DNA of 64,000 bases from Atrina japonica. Lineage: Eukaryota; Mollusca; Bivalvia; Pterioida; Pinnidae. The stretch spans positions 124,001-188,000 of the forward strand of contig BROG01000405.1 of the NCBI GenBank assembly GCA_030159075.1, read 5' to 3'. This document shows, piece after piece, positions 39,601 through 44,441 of the stretch. The position numbers were made by a program, and so were the translations under genes. The stretch's first letter is position 1. The number at the start of each line of letters is the position of its first letter. Below the pieces are notes generated by a model, which was not told the DNA's origin, did not search any database, and worked only from the letters and a program-made list of their open reading frames with translations.

Positions 39601-42136
39601 TGCCCTCAAAGCAAGGTGTGTCCAGAAACTCATTACATAGCTTTTTGAGGGTATCAGCTTTATCTTGCTGTGAGTGAATTGAAAATTTGTCAATCATTCT
39701 GCGAAGAAATAAAATAAACATATTAATGGAATAATAAATATTTTAACATACTGAATACTTGAACTATATTTACTGTGTATTTTTTTCCAAAATTTATTTT
39801 TCCATTTTTACAACTTAGTTTGATATATAATAACAAAAATGAGATGCATAAAAATTCTTGAATTCCTATATATTTTGGAAAATTGTTTGAAAAACTGAGG
39901 TTTGGCACTTTTTTTAATTGCAATTGATTAACTTAATCTTACTACATGTATTTGTATATGAACGCCACTCTGGACCTGACCTTATTTTCAGAAAATATAT
40001 TGGAATGTAAGATTTTTATGCCTTCAAAGCTCTTATTTGTTATGGGTACATGTACATCAAGTACAAGTAGTAAAAGAAGAAAAAATGGAAACAATATTTT
40101 TGGTAGACACAGCTAGTGCCCTTTAATATGATTTGGCCTCTCCCCAGGGTCTGAATTTCTGATCGCAGAGTTATAGGGAAAAGTTAGACTTTTTGTTTTT
40201 CCCAATGAAAAATTCATTTTCTCCAATGCAATAATAAGATGTTAAGCTGTAGAAAAACTTAGGAAAATGTAAAAACACTGTTTACCTGAAAATTTTGTTC
40301 CCACTTAATATTCTCTATTTTTGCCCTTAGGTGAGAGGGCAAATTTAAAATGAAAGCAAAATTTTCAAGCTAAATAATTGAAACACGTACATACATGATT
40401 ATTAATTAGTTAATAAAAAATAATTTGTTTACCCATTTAAGGTTTTCGTAACTTTGTGACTGTCAACATCTAAGAACCTGTGAAATCTGAAGTTGGATGT
40501 CGCAAACTGTAAGCATAGCGAAAAATTTTCTTCTCTTTCCTGTAAAGAATGCAAACAATATTTGGTGATTCAGACTGGATACCGTATTTGACCCCTTAAG
40601 CGCCCATGTCCCTACATGTGTATAAGCGCCCCTACCCCTTTTATTTACATATGACTGAGAATCTTTTCTAGCTGGTTGACAAGGAGATGTGGACCTGAAA
40701 AACCATAAGTAACTGTTTATCTGTAGCCCCCAAGCAACAGAATTATGTTGAGGTGTCCTCGGTAATAACTACAACAACTTTACCACTTATAAAATAAAAG
40801 TTTTACGTCAATTTGACAATTCATTGGTCCCATTAAGAGCTTACCCTTTTTTCTGATTTTTGTAGCATCCTGGGCGCTTAATGGGTCAAATACGATACCC
40901 TTAATCCAATAATACAAAGTAGAGAAAGTTTTTTTTTTAAATATACAGTACCAAGTAGGGCCTACTGGTATGTGGAATAAATGTGATTCATTTACATATC
41001 ATGTACATATACATGTACATATCATATACAGTAAAACTTTGATGAGTTGAAGTTTATGGGACCATAAAGGACTTCAACTCAAGAATGATAACCGAGAATC
41101 ATACAATTTTTAGTTTCAGAGGTTCTATAAACCTGCTTCAAAATTAAACCACAGGCCAGCCTATAAGACATATACGGTCATGATATTTGATAATTAGTAC
41201 TGGAATGAACTTAAATTTGTAAAATTGAAACATGTAGCATTGTTTAGGAGAAGAATTGGCAGGAGGTGGTTTTGTACGGATGTAAATTTTGACTTCGAAT
41301 TATTTTCACAGAAACATCGCACATCAAAGAGTGTGTACCCTCAGGTCATTGAGAGCCCTAGCTGATATACATGTAACCTGATAAGTTTTGGATGAAAATA
41401 TGAAACTGAATTTAGCCCAATTTAAAAAAAAAACCAACCTCAACATCATAGTCCTAACTACAGGAGGACATTTATTTATTTATTTTAAGCCTGTGACATC
41501 ATTTCCCTCGGCTTGTGATAAGAAAATGCCTGATAGTACGATAGAAAGACAAGTGATTACACAGATGTCTGTTGTACTGGAATCATCATTCAGAATTTTT
41601 GTAACATGTTTTGTTAATTGTTTCAAAGCAGACGGTGTATTAATAAAATCTAAAAAAAAATTCATTCACGTGCAGTGAGAAATTGTCTGACAATAAGGTA
41701 GGAATATGACAAACCTGTTCAGATACCCAGACTTTAATTTGATTAAATTCATTTTATTTATTCGTTCATTTAATATTACGGTGCAAAATACTGAACCACA
41801 AAATTCAGAATGGACTTTGACATTTTTCATTTGGACTTGCTACTGATTTACTTTCAAGTCCCAGGCTTGAATTTTTAACCCCTGCCAATACTAGGTAACA
41901 GTATAAATTTTATTTCGTGAGGGGGGTGCTATCACTGTATCAGTATCAGTAGATATTACTCGTTACAATCGTAGCTTTGTCAATAGTAAATTGGTGAACA
42001 ATGTGTCGCATCAATTGTTTTTAGAATAGACTTAAATATATGAAGAACTATGCGGCTAAATTACAACCTTGAAACCTGTTAAATTTGAGATAAGTTGTCG
42101 TGTGTCATGTTCAAAACTGTTCTTCCATCGCGCCAT
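3085..42136 (-). CDS. TUBGCP5: TUBGCP5, gamma-tubulin complex component 5 (whole gene, 23 coding exons)
   Basis: GCP5 is a Spc97/Spc98-family subunit of the gamma-tubulin ring complex, which nucleates microtubules at centrosomes and other organising centres. I joined coding exons (minus strand, 5' to 3') at 42136-42068, 40539-40433, 39698-39587, 37067-36968, 34740-34664, 32571-32282, 30869-30780, 27968-27875, 26330-26105, 24536-24334, 23117-23002, 21613-21480, 19971-19849, 17855-17597, 15832-15670, 12901-12839, 9105-9014, 7801-7723, 6591-6471, 5556-5396, 4320-4106, 3778-3678 and 3140-3085. They sum to 3051 nt (1016 aa plus stop). All introns are GT-AG and all phases agree. Colinear matches to vertebrate GCP5, from memory of the family, run from the MAR start to the GSFPHLESLA end; vertebrate GCP5 is about 1024 aa. 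An N-terminal GRIP1 region (roughly residues 270-600) and a C-terminal GRIP2 region (roughly 670-1015) are expected. The ATG has A at -3 and G at +4, and an in-frame TAA lies upstream at 42164-42166. The 39-kb span is mostly repeat-laden intron. Confidence 0.95.
3186..3562. repeat. (CATA)n microsatellite
   Basis: About 370 bp of CATA repeats with TATT, ACAAA and TGTA interruptions, in the last TUBGCP5 intron just upstream of the exon 23 acceptor. The Tyr/Ile/His- and Met/Tyr/Val/Cys-type open frames here are repeat artefacts. Confidence 0.97.
3575..3655 (-). mobile_element. tRNA-derived SINE head fragment
   Basis: On the minus strand it reads like GGCC..GTGG..AAATGGTTAGAGC...GAACCATGAAGTCTCCC, the same head as the fuller SINE copies at 6820-7135 and 25740-25972. 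Truncated. Confidence 0.5.
3678..3778 (-). CDS. TUBGCP5: TUBGCP5 coding exon 22 (residues 965-999)
   Basis: Encodes LKTIEGMEREFTRCIQFLAS and NNVIKRGSFPH, matching ESIEKMESDFKNC and CRGSFPH of GCP5. The acceptor is TATTCTTTTCAG and the donor is GTAAGTA. It ends with one base of a split Leu codon. Confidence 0.96.
4106..4320 (-). CDS. TUBGCP5: TUBGCP5 coding exon 21 (residues 894-965)
   Basis: Encodes ILHSTGLEFKEEIERTTDLD, NKYINTIHERCLL, and VSFIKEAVTGVLNL. This is the best conserved part of the C-terminal gamma-tubulin-binding domain (ILHSTGLEF, RCLL and VSFVKEA blocks in vertebrates). The acceptor is TATCTTTGAAG and the donor is GTATGT. Confidence 0.97.
4468..4745. mobile_element. Hairpin-type inverted repeat (MITE-like) in intron 21
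   Basis: Arms contain CAGCCAATCAGATTTCAGGA and, about 180 bp on, its near-perfect reverse complement TCCTGAAATCTGATTGGCTG. A related fragment is at 43670-43765. It lies between exons 20 and 21. Confidence 0.7.
5396..5556 (-). CDS. TUBGCP5: TUBGCP5 coding exon 20 (residues 840-893)
   Basis: Encodes GRIHRMQLLRMRLIYFVNSL and HNYMMTR, matching QQIHRMFLLRVKLMHFVNSLHNYIMTR in GRIP2. The acceptor is TAAATTTTAG and the donor is CGG|GTAAGT. The first 25 residues (DLEKENLLQ...) are poorly conserved. Confidence 0.95.
6032..6402. mobile_element. MITE family A, most complete copy
   Basis: About 370 bp bounded by TAAAGGGGCATTAGC and GCTAATGGCCCCTTTA, with long palindromic arms (AAATTCCTATATATTTTG near one end, AAATATATAGGAATATA near the other). 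A TA dinucleotide is at each edge. Other copies are at 17311, 18173, 39770, 47546 and 59473. Confidence 0.8.
6471..6591 (-). CDS. TUBGCP5: TUBGCP5 coding exon 19 (residues 800-840)
   Basis: Encodes VPWPLDVVISSQCQEIYNQV and FTFLLQVK, matching KVPWPVDIVISLECQKIYNQVFLLLLQIK. The acceptor is CTGTTTACAG and the donor is GTAAGC. A decayed copy of its 5' half and acceptor follows at 6644-6739. Confidence 0.96.
6644..6739 (-). pseudogene. Decayed duplicate of exon 19 5' half and acceptor
   Basis: A 92-bp-offset tandem copy of 6552-6647. The exon part still reads LDVVI on the minus strand, but the acceptor AG has become GA (minus GTTTACGA versus GTTTACAG). It is not expected to splice. Confidence 0.75.
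6820..7135 (-). mobile_element. SINE with Ser/Leu-type tRNA head (degenerate)
   Basis: On the minus strand it opens with GGCCAAGTGGTTAGAGCGTC and continues into the body seen in the 31390-31630 copy (AAACTGGCC...ACTGAAAAATTGTTGA). Degenerate, in intron 18. Confidence 0.6.
7723..7801 (-). CDS. TUBGCP5: TUBGCP5 coding exon 18 (residues 773-799)
   Basis: A 79-nt exon encoding RLTVSIVDLPRERKAINVTD and then CLRLHLK, aligned to RLSISFENVD...VHILDGLTLSYK. The acceptor is GTCTTTTACAG and the donor is GTAACT. Two further copies of the acceptor lie upstream in the transcript direction (7862-8110). Confidence 0.92.
7862..8110 (-). repeat. Duplicated exon 18 acceptors with 29-bp array
   Basis: Two extra copies of the exon 18 3' splice site (AG at 7874-7875 and 8091-8092, each TTTTACAG|GCTGACTG) flank about five copies of a 29-bp unit containing GATAAGAAATATTATCTATA. 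All lie in intron 17 immediately before the true acceptor. Confidence 0.8.
9014..9105 (-). CDS. TUBGCP5: TUBGCP5 coding exon 17 (residues 743-773)
   Basis: Encodes IRLGEQWRNVSLVNLIL and DEALQTQLSDEIN, aligned to IREKETWQNVSFLNVQLQEAV. The acceptor is ATATTTTCAG and the donor is GTAAAA. It ends with CG, completed by A of exon 18. Confidence 0.93.
9234..9413. mobile_element. MITE with ACAGTRAAAC inverted ends
   Basis: About 180 bp from TACAGTAAAACCTGC to AAGTTTCACTGTA, with TA at each edge as in Tc1/mariner insertions. The body (CCCAATAGTACCATTT) is shared with 18920-19101 and 33716-33880. Confidence 0.65.
9546..9626. repeat. (AT)n microsatellite
   Basis: About 80 bp of uninterrupted AT dinucleotides in intron 16. 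Confidence 0.98.
9690..11070. other. Intron 16, nothing recognised
   Basis: AT-rich intronic DNA. Open frames here (for example 10385-10804, minus) have no recognisable domain and no family signature. Confidence 0.6.
11075..11645. repeat. Diverged duplication of about 200 bp, offset about 375 bp
   Basis: 11080-11290 and 11455-11645 share TTTTACCAG, TGTACATCCAAC, GATAAAATAGACCG and GAAATTATACAT in the same order. This is an old local duplication in intron 16. Confidence 0.7.
12411..12477. mobile_element. Small MITE, 'TTAACTCATTCACCCC' family
   Basis: Inverted ends AACTCATTCACCCCTAA and TTTAGGGGTTGATGAATTA. Same family as 49682-49771. Confidence 0.6.
12839..12901 (-). CDS. TUBGCP5: TUBGCP5 coding exon 16 (residues 722-742)
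   Basis: A 63-nt exon, too short to show as an open frame on its own. It encodes QYFLMESGDTMFDFYTPIF and EK, almost identical to FFLMEGGDTMYDFYTSIFDK of GCP5. The acceptor is TTCATTTCAG and the donor is GTAAAA; both ends are in phase 0. Confidence 0.95.
13205..13420. repeat. 53-bp tandem repeat, about 4 copies
   Basis: The unit contains TTGTGATAGATGATACATTT and GTCAATCATCTAAGCCCC. In intron 15, directly before the 55-bp array. Confidence 0.85.
13440..15320. repeat. 55-bp minisatellite, about 34 copies
   Basis: The unit contains CACACCTGCTGTGACATGAA and then CTTCAGTGTGGGTTCTATAA. Successive starts are 55 bp apart (for example 14221 and 14276). It fills most of intron 15. The 100-residue open frame at 14808-15110 is an artefact of the repeats. 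Confidence 0.95.
15670..15832 (-). CDS. TUBGCP5: TUBGCP5 coding exon 15 (residues 667-721)
   Basis: Encodes VDLMLQHCLYPHVKQKY and LKEEYHLMDYLAAMR, aligned to LRSCLYPHIDKQY and LKKDYRLVEYLQAMR, the start of GRIP2. The acceptor is ACACATTACAG. This acceptor and the first exon bases are the terminal copy of a 42-bp array of about 35 units. The donor is GTAGGA. Confidence 0.93.
15826..17304 (-). repeat. 42-bp minisatellite of the exon 15 acceptor, about 35 copies
   Basis: On the minus strand each unit reads CTTGTTTACACATTACAG|TATTTTGAGTTCCC. This is the exon 15 3' splice site plus the first exon bases. The true acceptor (AG at 15833-15834) is the terminal unit. Because 42 is divisible by 3, long open frames run through it (DLVYTLQYFEFP repeats); these are not exons. 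Confidence 0.95.
17311..17573. mobile_element. MITE family A, truncated
   Basis: Shares GCAGGCATAAAAACTCTTA, TCCTATATATTTTG and the reverse-complement arm with 6032-6402. It ends at AACAGCTAATG. In intron 14. Confidence 0.7.
17597..17855 (-). CDS. TUBGCP5: TUBGCP5 coding exon 14 (residues 581-667)
   Basis: Encodes YKEKSLYATFLESLQDHFG and IYDPLLKINFQNIF, aligned to ERKSLYTLFLESVQ and VHDPLLAINFARMY of GCP5. The acceptor is CAATTTCAG and the donor is GTAAGG. It is the junction between the GRIP1 and GRIP2 halves. Confidence 0.95.
18075..18090. repeat. Poly(G) tract
   Basis: Sixteen consecutive G on the plus strand. Confidence 0.95.
18173..18505. mobile_element. MITE family A copy
   Basis: Left end GGGGGCATTAACTATG, then TTACTACTTGTACTTGATAT and the shared centre GGTCAGGTCCAGTATGGTAT. 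The right end is degraded. In intron 13. Confidence 0.7.
18640..18762. repeat. 29-bp tandem repeat, about 4 copies
   Basis: The unit contains AGATAGGGAAAATAAAAAGA and AGAGGCCTT. In intron 13. Confidence 0.85.
18920..19101. mobile_element. MITE related to 9234-9413
   Basis: Shares AAACCTGCTTTAGTGACCAC, CCCAATAGTACCATTTGTGT and the AATTTCACTTTAT end. In intron 13. Confidence 0.6.
19392..19805. mobile_element. Dispersed repeat rich in 'GGTCAAAGTCCAAGGTCA'
   Basis: Starts AGAGTTGTCAGAAGACAACA and ends GCATTAGCTCTCTGGACTTT. A second copy is at 37090-37580. In intron 13, ending 44 bp from exon 13. Confidence 0.65.
19849..19971 (-). CDS. TUBGCP5: TUBGCP5 coding exon 13 (residues 540-581)
   Basis: Encodes HLAPEFLEPIVVEVVLAGKS and then MEMLQGL, aligned to FLKPVLKQIIMAGKSMQLLKNL. 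The acceptor is TATTTTTCAG and the donor is GTTAGT. A disrupted second copy of this exon and its flanks lies about 500 bp upstream in the transcript direction (20222-20865). Confidence 0.93.
20222..20865 (-). pseudogene. Corrupted duplicate of exon 13 and flanks
   Basis: Repeats 19745-20215 in order (AATGACGACGA, TCCCAGCGAGCCAAAAA, TATCCTGCT, CCATGGACTTCCCAGCCAGA, AACTATCGG, CAGCTGAAAAA, CACTTCTTTAGGA). It carries many small insertions that destroy the frame. It may be a decayed tandem exon duplication or an uncorrected noisy read/haplotype left in the assembly. Confidence 0.8.
21480..21613 (-). CDS. TUBGCP5: TUBGCP5 coding exon 12 (residues 495-540)
   Basis: Encodes SLDESFWETAFTIHL followed by a Ser/Thr/Asn-rich linker. 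The FW position aligns with HRDFWYATYTLY of GCP5, and the linker matches the serine-rich SDNASASS region in position. The acceptor is GATATTTCAG and the donor is GTAAAT. Confidence 0.9.
22294..22790. repeat. Inverted repeat, arms about 55 bp
   Basis: TTAAAATTGAGAGTCAAACA at 22313 reappears reverse-complemented near 22755 (TGTTTGACTCTCAATTTTAA). About 390 bp of unrecognised sequence lies between. Possibly a degraded DNA element in intron 11. Confidence 0.6.
23002..23117 (-). CDS. TUBGCP5: TUBGCP5 coding exon 11 (residues 457-495)
   Basis: Encodes LDLILPVWIQTTKPYLDIID and then EWITNG...LLK, aligned to LFSLWVETVRPYLQTVDEWIVHG of GCP5. The acceptor is TTCTTTTCAG and the donor is GTACTA. It ends with AG, completed by A of exon 12. 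Confidence 0.95.
23353..23575 (-). mobile_element. SINE copy lacking most of its tRNA head
   Basis: Shares the body of 55687-55964 (AAGAATCTTTCACTCATATG, CCATTGAGCAGTGAGGGTTC, ACCAGCTGGACT) but stops before the tRNA part. In intron 10. Confidence 0.8.
23840..24333 (-). repeat. 61-bp array of the exon 10 donor, about 8 copies
   Basis: Units start at 23908, 23969, 24030, 24091, 24152, 24213 and 24274, with a partial one before. Each carries the end of exon 10 (GACAGTTTGCTAATGAGTCT on minus) and its donor. Donors at 23969, 24030 and 24213 keep GTAAGT; the other four read ATAAGT. Confidence 0.93.
24334..24536 (-). CDS. TUBGCP5: TUBGCP5 coding exon 10 (residues 389-456)
   Basis: Encodes MTLTLLHAALMPWL, QRASHLLSVLYESVIEYD and GQFANES, aligned to ITLAIVVDKLAPRL and VRASHLLNTLYKAILEYD of GCP5. 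The donor is GAGTCT|GTAAGT, an ideal site. The last 40 or so bases plus the donor recur as a 61-bp tandem array in the following intron. Confidence 0.95.
25740..25972 (-). mobile_element. SINE with Ser/Leu-type tRNA head
   Basis: The minus strand starts GGGCCTCCATTGCCGAGTGG and TTAGGACATC, then a TTCAAGTCC box B-like segment and the shared body ending at ACTGAAAAATTGTTGACTGT. In intron 9, close to exon 9. Confidence 0.65.
26105..26330 (-). CDS. TUBGCP5: TUBGCP5 coding exon 9 (residues 314-389)
   Basis: Encodes SALESYLKLFAKYGSY, VCQTYQAFSNSV and LRKELTSLEKKII, aligned to the AAYGQ, FRTYQAFMWAL and KEELAEIEKCII blocks. The acceptor is TTTTATCAG and the donor is GTACAG, in the GRIP1 region. Confidence 0.95.
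26430..26640 (+). mobile_element. SINE fragment, same family, plus orientation
   Basis: Starts GTGGCCTCCGTAATCCAACA and ends near AAGAATTGTTGAGTGTGGTA. In intron 8, about 100 bp from exon 9. Confidence 0.5.
27875..27968 (-). CDS. TUBGCP5: TUBGCP5 coding exon 8 (residues 282-313)
   Basis: Encodes MLSGAADSFVFV...ILLDHLTD, aligned to LLSGVKKLFIFQ...IIVTHLTH of vertebrate GCP5, at the start of the GRIP1 region. The acceptor is GCCGTTCCAG and the donor is GTATGT. Confidence 0.93.
28150..29735. other. Intron 7, nothing recognised
   Basis: AT-rich intronic DNA without a supported gene or an obvious repeat, apart from a short duplicated 'ATCTAGGGGCCCAG' near 28510-28545. Confidence 0.55.
29740..30055. 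repeat. About 80-bp degenerate tandem repeat, 4 copies
   Basis: Units share CTAACTGTCATCAAGCTGAC and AACCAATGTC..GTCTAACACAAC. In intron 7. Confidence 0.8.
30575..30756. repeat. 91-bp direct repeat, 2 copies
   Basis: AATATGATTTCTGTGGTAAA starts at 30575 and again at 30666. Copies are about 93% alike by eye. It ends about 25 bp before the exon 7 donor. Confidence 0.85.
30780..30869 (-). CDS. TUBGCP5: TUBGCP5 coding exon 7 (residues 252-282)
   Basis: Encodes ERYKEATDPFYSSRP and SEIQILREILW, aligned to the DQHLYSSDPLY...ETQVIRETLW block just before the GRIP1 core. The acceptor is weak (CATTTAACAAG) and the donor is GTAAGA. The phase is fixed by the split Trp codons at both ends. Confidence 0.9.
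31390..31630 (-). mobile_element. SINE with Ser/Leu-type tRNA head and 13-bp target duplication
   Basis: The minus strand begins GGGCCTCAGTGGCCGAGTGG with a GGTTCGAATCC B box. The 13-bp TCATAAGACATGC flanks it exactly (31377-31389 and 31632-31644), so this copy inserted relatively recently. In intron 6. Confidence 0.85.
31806..32050. repeat. 45-bp tandem repeat, 5 copies
   Basis: The unit contains TGGTTGAAAAATTTTATGGT and GTTAGAAAAACTGCTGGGAC. Frames on both strands stay open because 45 is divisible by 3. In intron 6. Confidence 0.93.
32282..32571 (-). CDS. TUBGCP5: TUBGCP5 coding exon 6 (residues 156-252)
   Basis: An acidic, low-conservation linker (SESETETLSEESD) leads into GFSWLKKNVTVQYW and RSNLAQDW, aligned to the SWLEHHVVHQYW and SNLAAVW blocks of GCP5. 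The acceptor is TTAATTGTAG and the donor is GTATGA. It contains an internal perfect GTAAGT 48 nt after the acceptor (32522-32523); using that would break frame. Confidence 0.93.
33716..33880. mobile_element. MITE related to 9234-9413, right end lost
   Basis: ACAGTATAACCTGCCTTAGC, then the shared CCCAATAGTACCATTTGTGT body. In intron 5. Confidence 0.6.
34395..34640. repeat. Dispersed 'TTGGGAATGGGGCC' repeat
   Basis: Shares ATTGGGAAATC, AGAAATACACAAAA and AATGGGGCCTTATTT with 48800-49055. Diverged relatives are at 34985-35220, 43740-44035, 47100-47210 and 59030-59305. Confidence 0.6.
34664..34740 (-). CDS. TUBGCP5: TUBGCP5 coding exon 5 (residues 130-155)
   Basis: Encodes PEDDFDWGGFLMDGEE, matching the DDFDWGKYLMEDEE block of vertebrate GCP5. 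The acceptor is TCTTTCACAG and the donor is GTGAGT. It starts with two bases completing a Glu codon and ends in phase 0. Confidence 0.95.
35632..36967 (-). repeat. 57-bp array of the exon 4 donor region, about 11 copies, split by an insertion
   Basis: On the minus strand the units read ATTATAAATTCCAG|GTAA and TTACTTATAAACAGGTACTG. The first unit abuts the true exon 4 donor (36967). Two units (35640-35755) are separated from the rest (36430-36967) by the 35764-36416 insertion. Confidence 0.92.
35764..36416. mobile_element. TIR element inserted in the 57-bp array
   Basis: Ends TTGTTGTAATTGTGCGCA and (reverse-complemented) TGTTGTAATTGTGCACGC. The right edge is followed by four 18-bp repeats of ACAATTACAACATGCACA. 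An internal copy of the end lies near 35969. Confidence 0.6.
36968..37067 (-). CDS. TUBGCP5: TUBGCP5 coding exon 4 (residues 97-130)
   Basis: Encodes TDTHYALISLLLNLADSP, matching the TDAHYSILSLLLCLSDSP block of vertebrate GCP5. The acceptor is TTTCATTTCAG and the donor is CAG|GTAAATG. The donor and adjacent intron have been amplified into a 57-bp tandem array running to lower coordinates. Confidence 0.95.
37090..37580. mobile_element. Dispersed repeat rich in 'GGTCAAGGTCACTAGG'
   Basis: Starts CAAGAGTTGTCAGAAGACAA and ends GGCATTAGCTCTACGGACTT. Sister of 19392-19805. In intron 3, about 25 bp from exon 4. Confidence 0.65.
38275..39142. mobile_element. About 870-bp element with hAT-like ends
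   Basis: Left end AGATCCAGGGTTTTCCCTG; right end reverse-complemented AGATCCACAGGGTTTTCCCT. CAGGG-type ends recall hAT elements. No transposase frame is seen. In intron 3. Confidence 0.6.
39587..39698 (-). CDS. TUBGCP5: TUBGCP5 coding exon 3 (residues 59-96)
   Basis: Encodes MIDKFSIHSQQDKADTLKKL and then the NEFLDTP region, aligned to the YEKFVIHS...LTEEFLNAP part of vertebrate GCP5. The acceptor is TTTCTTCGCAG and the donor is GTACAT. One base completes the previous codon and the exon ends in phase 0. Confidence 0.93.
39770..40125. mobile_element. MITE family A copy
   Basis: Shares GCATAAAAATTCTTGAATTC, CTGACCTTATTTTCAGAAAA and the right end CACAGCTAGTGCCCTTTA. In intron 2. Confidence 0.75.
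40433..40539 (-). CDS. TUBGCP5: TUBGCP5 coding exon 2 (residues 24-59)
   Basis: Encodes the block SNFRFHRFLDVDSHKV, nearly identical to vertebrate GCP5. The acceptor is TTCTTTACAG and the donor is GTAAAC. It starts in phase 0 and ends with GG, completed by A of exon 3. A 330-bp MITE (40579-40908) sits only about 40 bp upstream of the acceptor. Confidence 0.95.
40579..40908. mobile_element. MITE with 27-bp inverted ends next to exon 2
   Basis: TACCGTATTTGACCCCTTAA..GCGCCCA at the left and TGGGCGCTTAATGGGTCAAA..TACGATA at the right are reverse complements with few mismatches. In intron 1. Confidence 0.8.
40925..42060. other. Rest of intron 1
   Basis: Contains a partial relative of the 50969-51203 element (41715-41885) and no exon. 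The 96-residue plus-strand frame at 41388-41678 is not recognisable and lies over an AT-rich stretch. Confidence 0.5.
42068..42136 (-). CDS. TUBGCP5: TUBGCP5 coding exon 1 (residues 1-23)
   Basis: Starts MARWKNSFEHDTRQLI, like the MAR start of vertebrate GCP5. The context is ACAATGG, a good Kozak match. It ends in phase 0 at AAG followed by a weak donor, GTTGTA. A GT inside 'AACAGGTTT' would end in phase 1 and does not fit exon 2, so the GTTGTA donor is chosen by phase. Confidence 0.85.
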
Positions 42137-42310
42137 TGTAAACAAACTCGGAATACTTCTAATTTATTATTCGTTCGCGTGAAAAGTCCAAAGTAATTCC
42201 GATGAAAACTGTATCCACGTCTTGATCTCGTTCTGTGCGAGATGAACACAACTGACAACGATTCTGTGTTTCTGTAAGACTTGGCGCCTGGCGATGTAAA
42301 CAGTCAACAA
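42137..42310. promoter_or_regulatory. Probable TUBGCP5 5' UTR/promoter, possibly shared with the MACIR-like gene
   Basis: This stretch has visibly more CpG than its surroundings (GTTCGCGTGAAAAG, CTGTGCGAGATG, TTGGCGCCTGGCGATG) and no TATA box. It lies immediately upstream of the TUBGCP5 ATG. On the plus strand CT|GTAAGA at 42273-42278 could be a donor for a 5' exon of the downstream gene. Position and composition only. Confidence 0.35.
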
Positions 42311-42494
42311 TTTCGAGTGACTGGGTTAGAATTATTGATCAAATTTATTTCTGGTCATTTGGGCGATATTACATAAAATAATTGTGAACACGTAGAAACA
42401 AATGCGTGTAAACATGGACCAGGGCACCTTCATAAAATTATGTATTGATATGTTCACCCACACCGGCCATGTATAATCACAGACACAGAATGTC

Positions 42495-42595
42495 AGGGGT
42501 CTGGCGTTTTATCAATGAGGGCTGTTTTTACTGGTCTACAGAAGGCCTTATATACCGTTTTACATTGATAAAACGTCAGAAAACTATGGTTCACC
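42495..42595. repeat. Short inverted repeat
   Basis: CTGGCGTTTTATCAATG and CATTGATAAAACGTCAGA are near reverse complements about 70 bp apart. Confidence 0.5.
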
Positions 42596-43085
42596 AAACA
42601 CGATTCATATCATGATTCATCAATCAATGACATGGCACATGTTTTCTTGAGTAGATTGGGTAAATTGTAAACTTTTTTAATGATTTGTGTCATATTTTCA
42701 ATTTAATTGATTGGGGCAACTACGGTTTACCAGTCTCTGTAGAAAAAGGTATGGGAAAATAACTCTTACCTGACTTTGAAACCCTAATTTTAAACACTGA
42801 ACGTATACCTGAAACTCTAAAACTAAACCCTAACCCAAGCATGACTGTTGACAAAATTCAAGATGACGACAGCGACCATTTTGGAAGAATTTTTTCACTT
42901 CTGAATATCTGAATGGTATGCTCTATTCTAATTTTGAAGACCAGTCTATTATGGTCGGTAGGGTTGAAAGGGTTAACAGCAGACTAGTCAATTATATATA
43001 TGACGTTGATTTGAATTTCTTATCACATCACGTAACCAGGACAACATTGTAACTTCTCCAATATTCATTTCATGAAACAAGACTT

Positions 43086-43345
43086 TTGACAAGCCACGTG
43101 CAGAGTCACATACAGCTAGATGACCTCTCGTAGGTGTGTAATGTTCGACCAATGAAAATGTGAGTTACAAAATTGAATGACAAAGAGATGTAATTTAATT
43201 TATAAAAAGGAAACTTTTTGTCCACAAAATTTCGTCAGAATATATAAGGATTCAAACTTATCCAAGGTCATGAAATTCTCTATTTCCGGATTTTGTGTGC
43301 TCAGTGTTGTTTTTAATGAAAAAAATGTTTACGTCTCTTTCCCAT
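43086..43345. mobile_element. Partial relative of the 44442-44942 element
   Basis: Shares GACCTCTCGTAGGTGTGT, CAATGAAAATGTGAGTTACA and AGAGATGTAATTTAATTTAT with 44545-44765. Both ends are missing. Confidence 0.6.
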
Positions 43346-43374
43346 TTAGGGTTTGTATGTTTGGGTACATGTAT

Positions 43375-43595
43375 AATGTACGCATGGCACAATGAAGATC
43401 CCCCTCTCTCTTGACATGGCCCATTTTGGGTTCTGTGTTTTGGTACATGCATAATGTAACTAAGGCACAATGAAGATCCCCTTCTCTTGACATGGCACAT
43501 TTGGGTTTCTATGTTGGGTACATGTATAAAGTAACCAAGGCATAATGAAGATCCCCTTCTATGGACATGGCCCATTCGGTCAATAGCAAAGGTAG
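43375..43595. repeat. About 74-bp tandem repeat, 3 copies
   Basis: Units share GGTACATGTATAATGTA, GGCACAATGAAGATCCCC and CTTGACATGGCCCATT. Confidence 0.85.
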
Positions 43596-44441
43596 AAATT
43601 ATAGCACTTCTATGACATGAGTGAGATTTTAAAAGATACATCAGGGTCCCCTTGCATGAAATGTTATACAATTTTGAGAATTTTTCTCAACTTCAGCTAA
43701 TCTTGAAATGTGATTGGTTAAGGAAGCCAAGTTGAGAATACTTTCAGTCTTGAGAATATTCAGGCCTTTTTCTGTCAATTTTGGGAAAATGCCATTGGCA
43801 ACACAATTGGGAATTTTAACATGAATTTGTGTAATACTGGAAAAAAATTGTGTGTACACGTGGAAATAATGGAATCTCTTTTTTTTCAATGCATTTCCCC
43901 TTACATTTATTTTTTTTATCATTATGGCCATGGCCTCAACACCGAATCGGAAATTTTTTTCATCAAATTGGGAAAAAATACATGCATTTTATATTGGGAA
44001 TGGGGCGGAATTCCGGCCCTGTGGAAACTATAGAAAAAGGCCTGATATTTTTAAATTGTCTACAAGTGCCCGACTCAGAGCTCAAACAATCCCACTTGTC
44101 TGGTTGTACAGTATTAGTCCATTTCTGCAATAAGACAAGTGAAGGTTACTTAGCACTTGTTAAAATAGCCAGACAAAAAATTGAAAATCTGTCCATACAA
44201 ATATCTCATAGAAGGAAAATTCTAAAATGAAAACTTTTCCTAGCACATTTTGTCAGTGATAATATATTTTAAGTATTGTTGCTCATTTTTTCAGTCATTG
44301 AGAAACAACTAACGGTACATGCATGTAAATTATACAATGTTTGGACAAGTACAGTTGCAGATTACATGTACCAGCCCTGTAGGACAAATTAAATTTTCTA
44401 TGCTGAACCCTGTAAGTTACATATAGGGATGTGAAATACAT

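Noticed and set aside
41388..41678. 96-residue plus-strand frame in TUBGCP5 intron 1 as a leader exon of the MACIR-like gene
   Set aside because: It lies upstream of the TUBGCP5 start on the wrong side of the presumed promoter, with no matching donor or conserved residues.
43850..44230. 126-residue plus-strand frame before the MACIR-like gene
   Set aside because: It overlaps a dispersed 'TTGGGAATGGGGC' repeat and shows no conserved motif.
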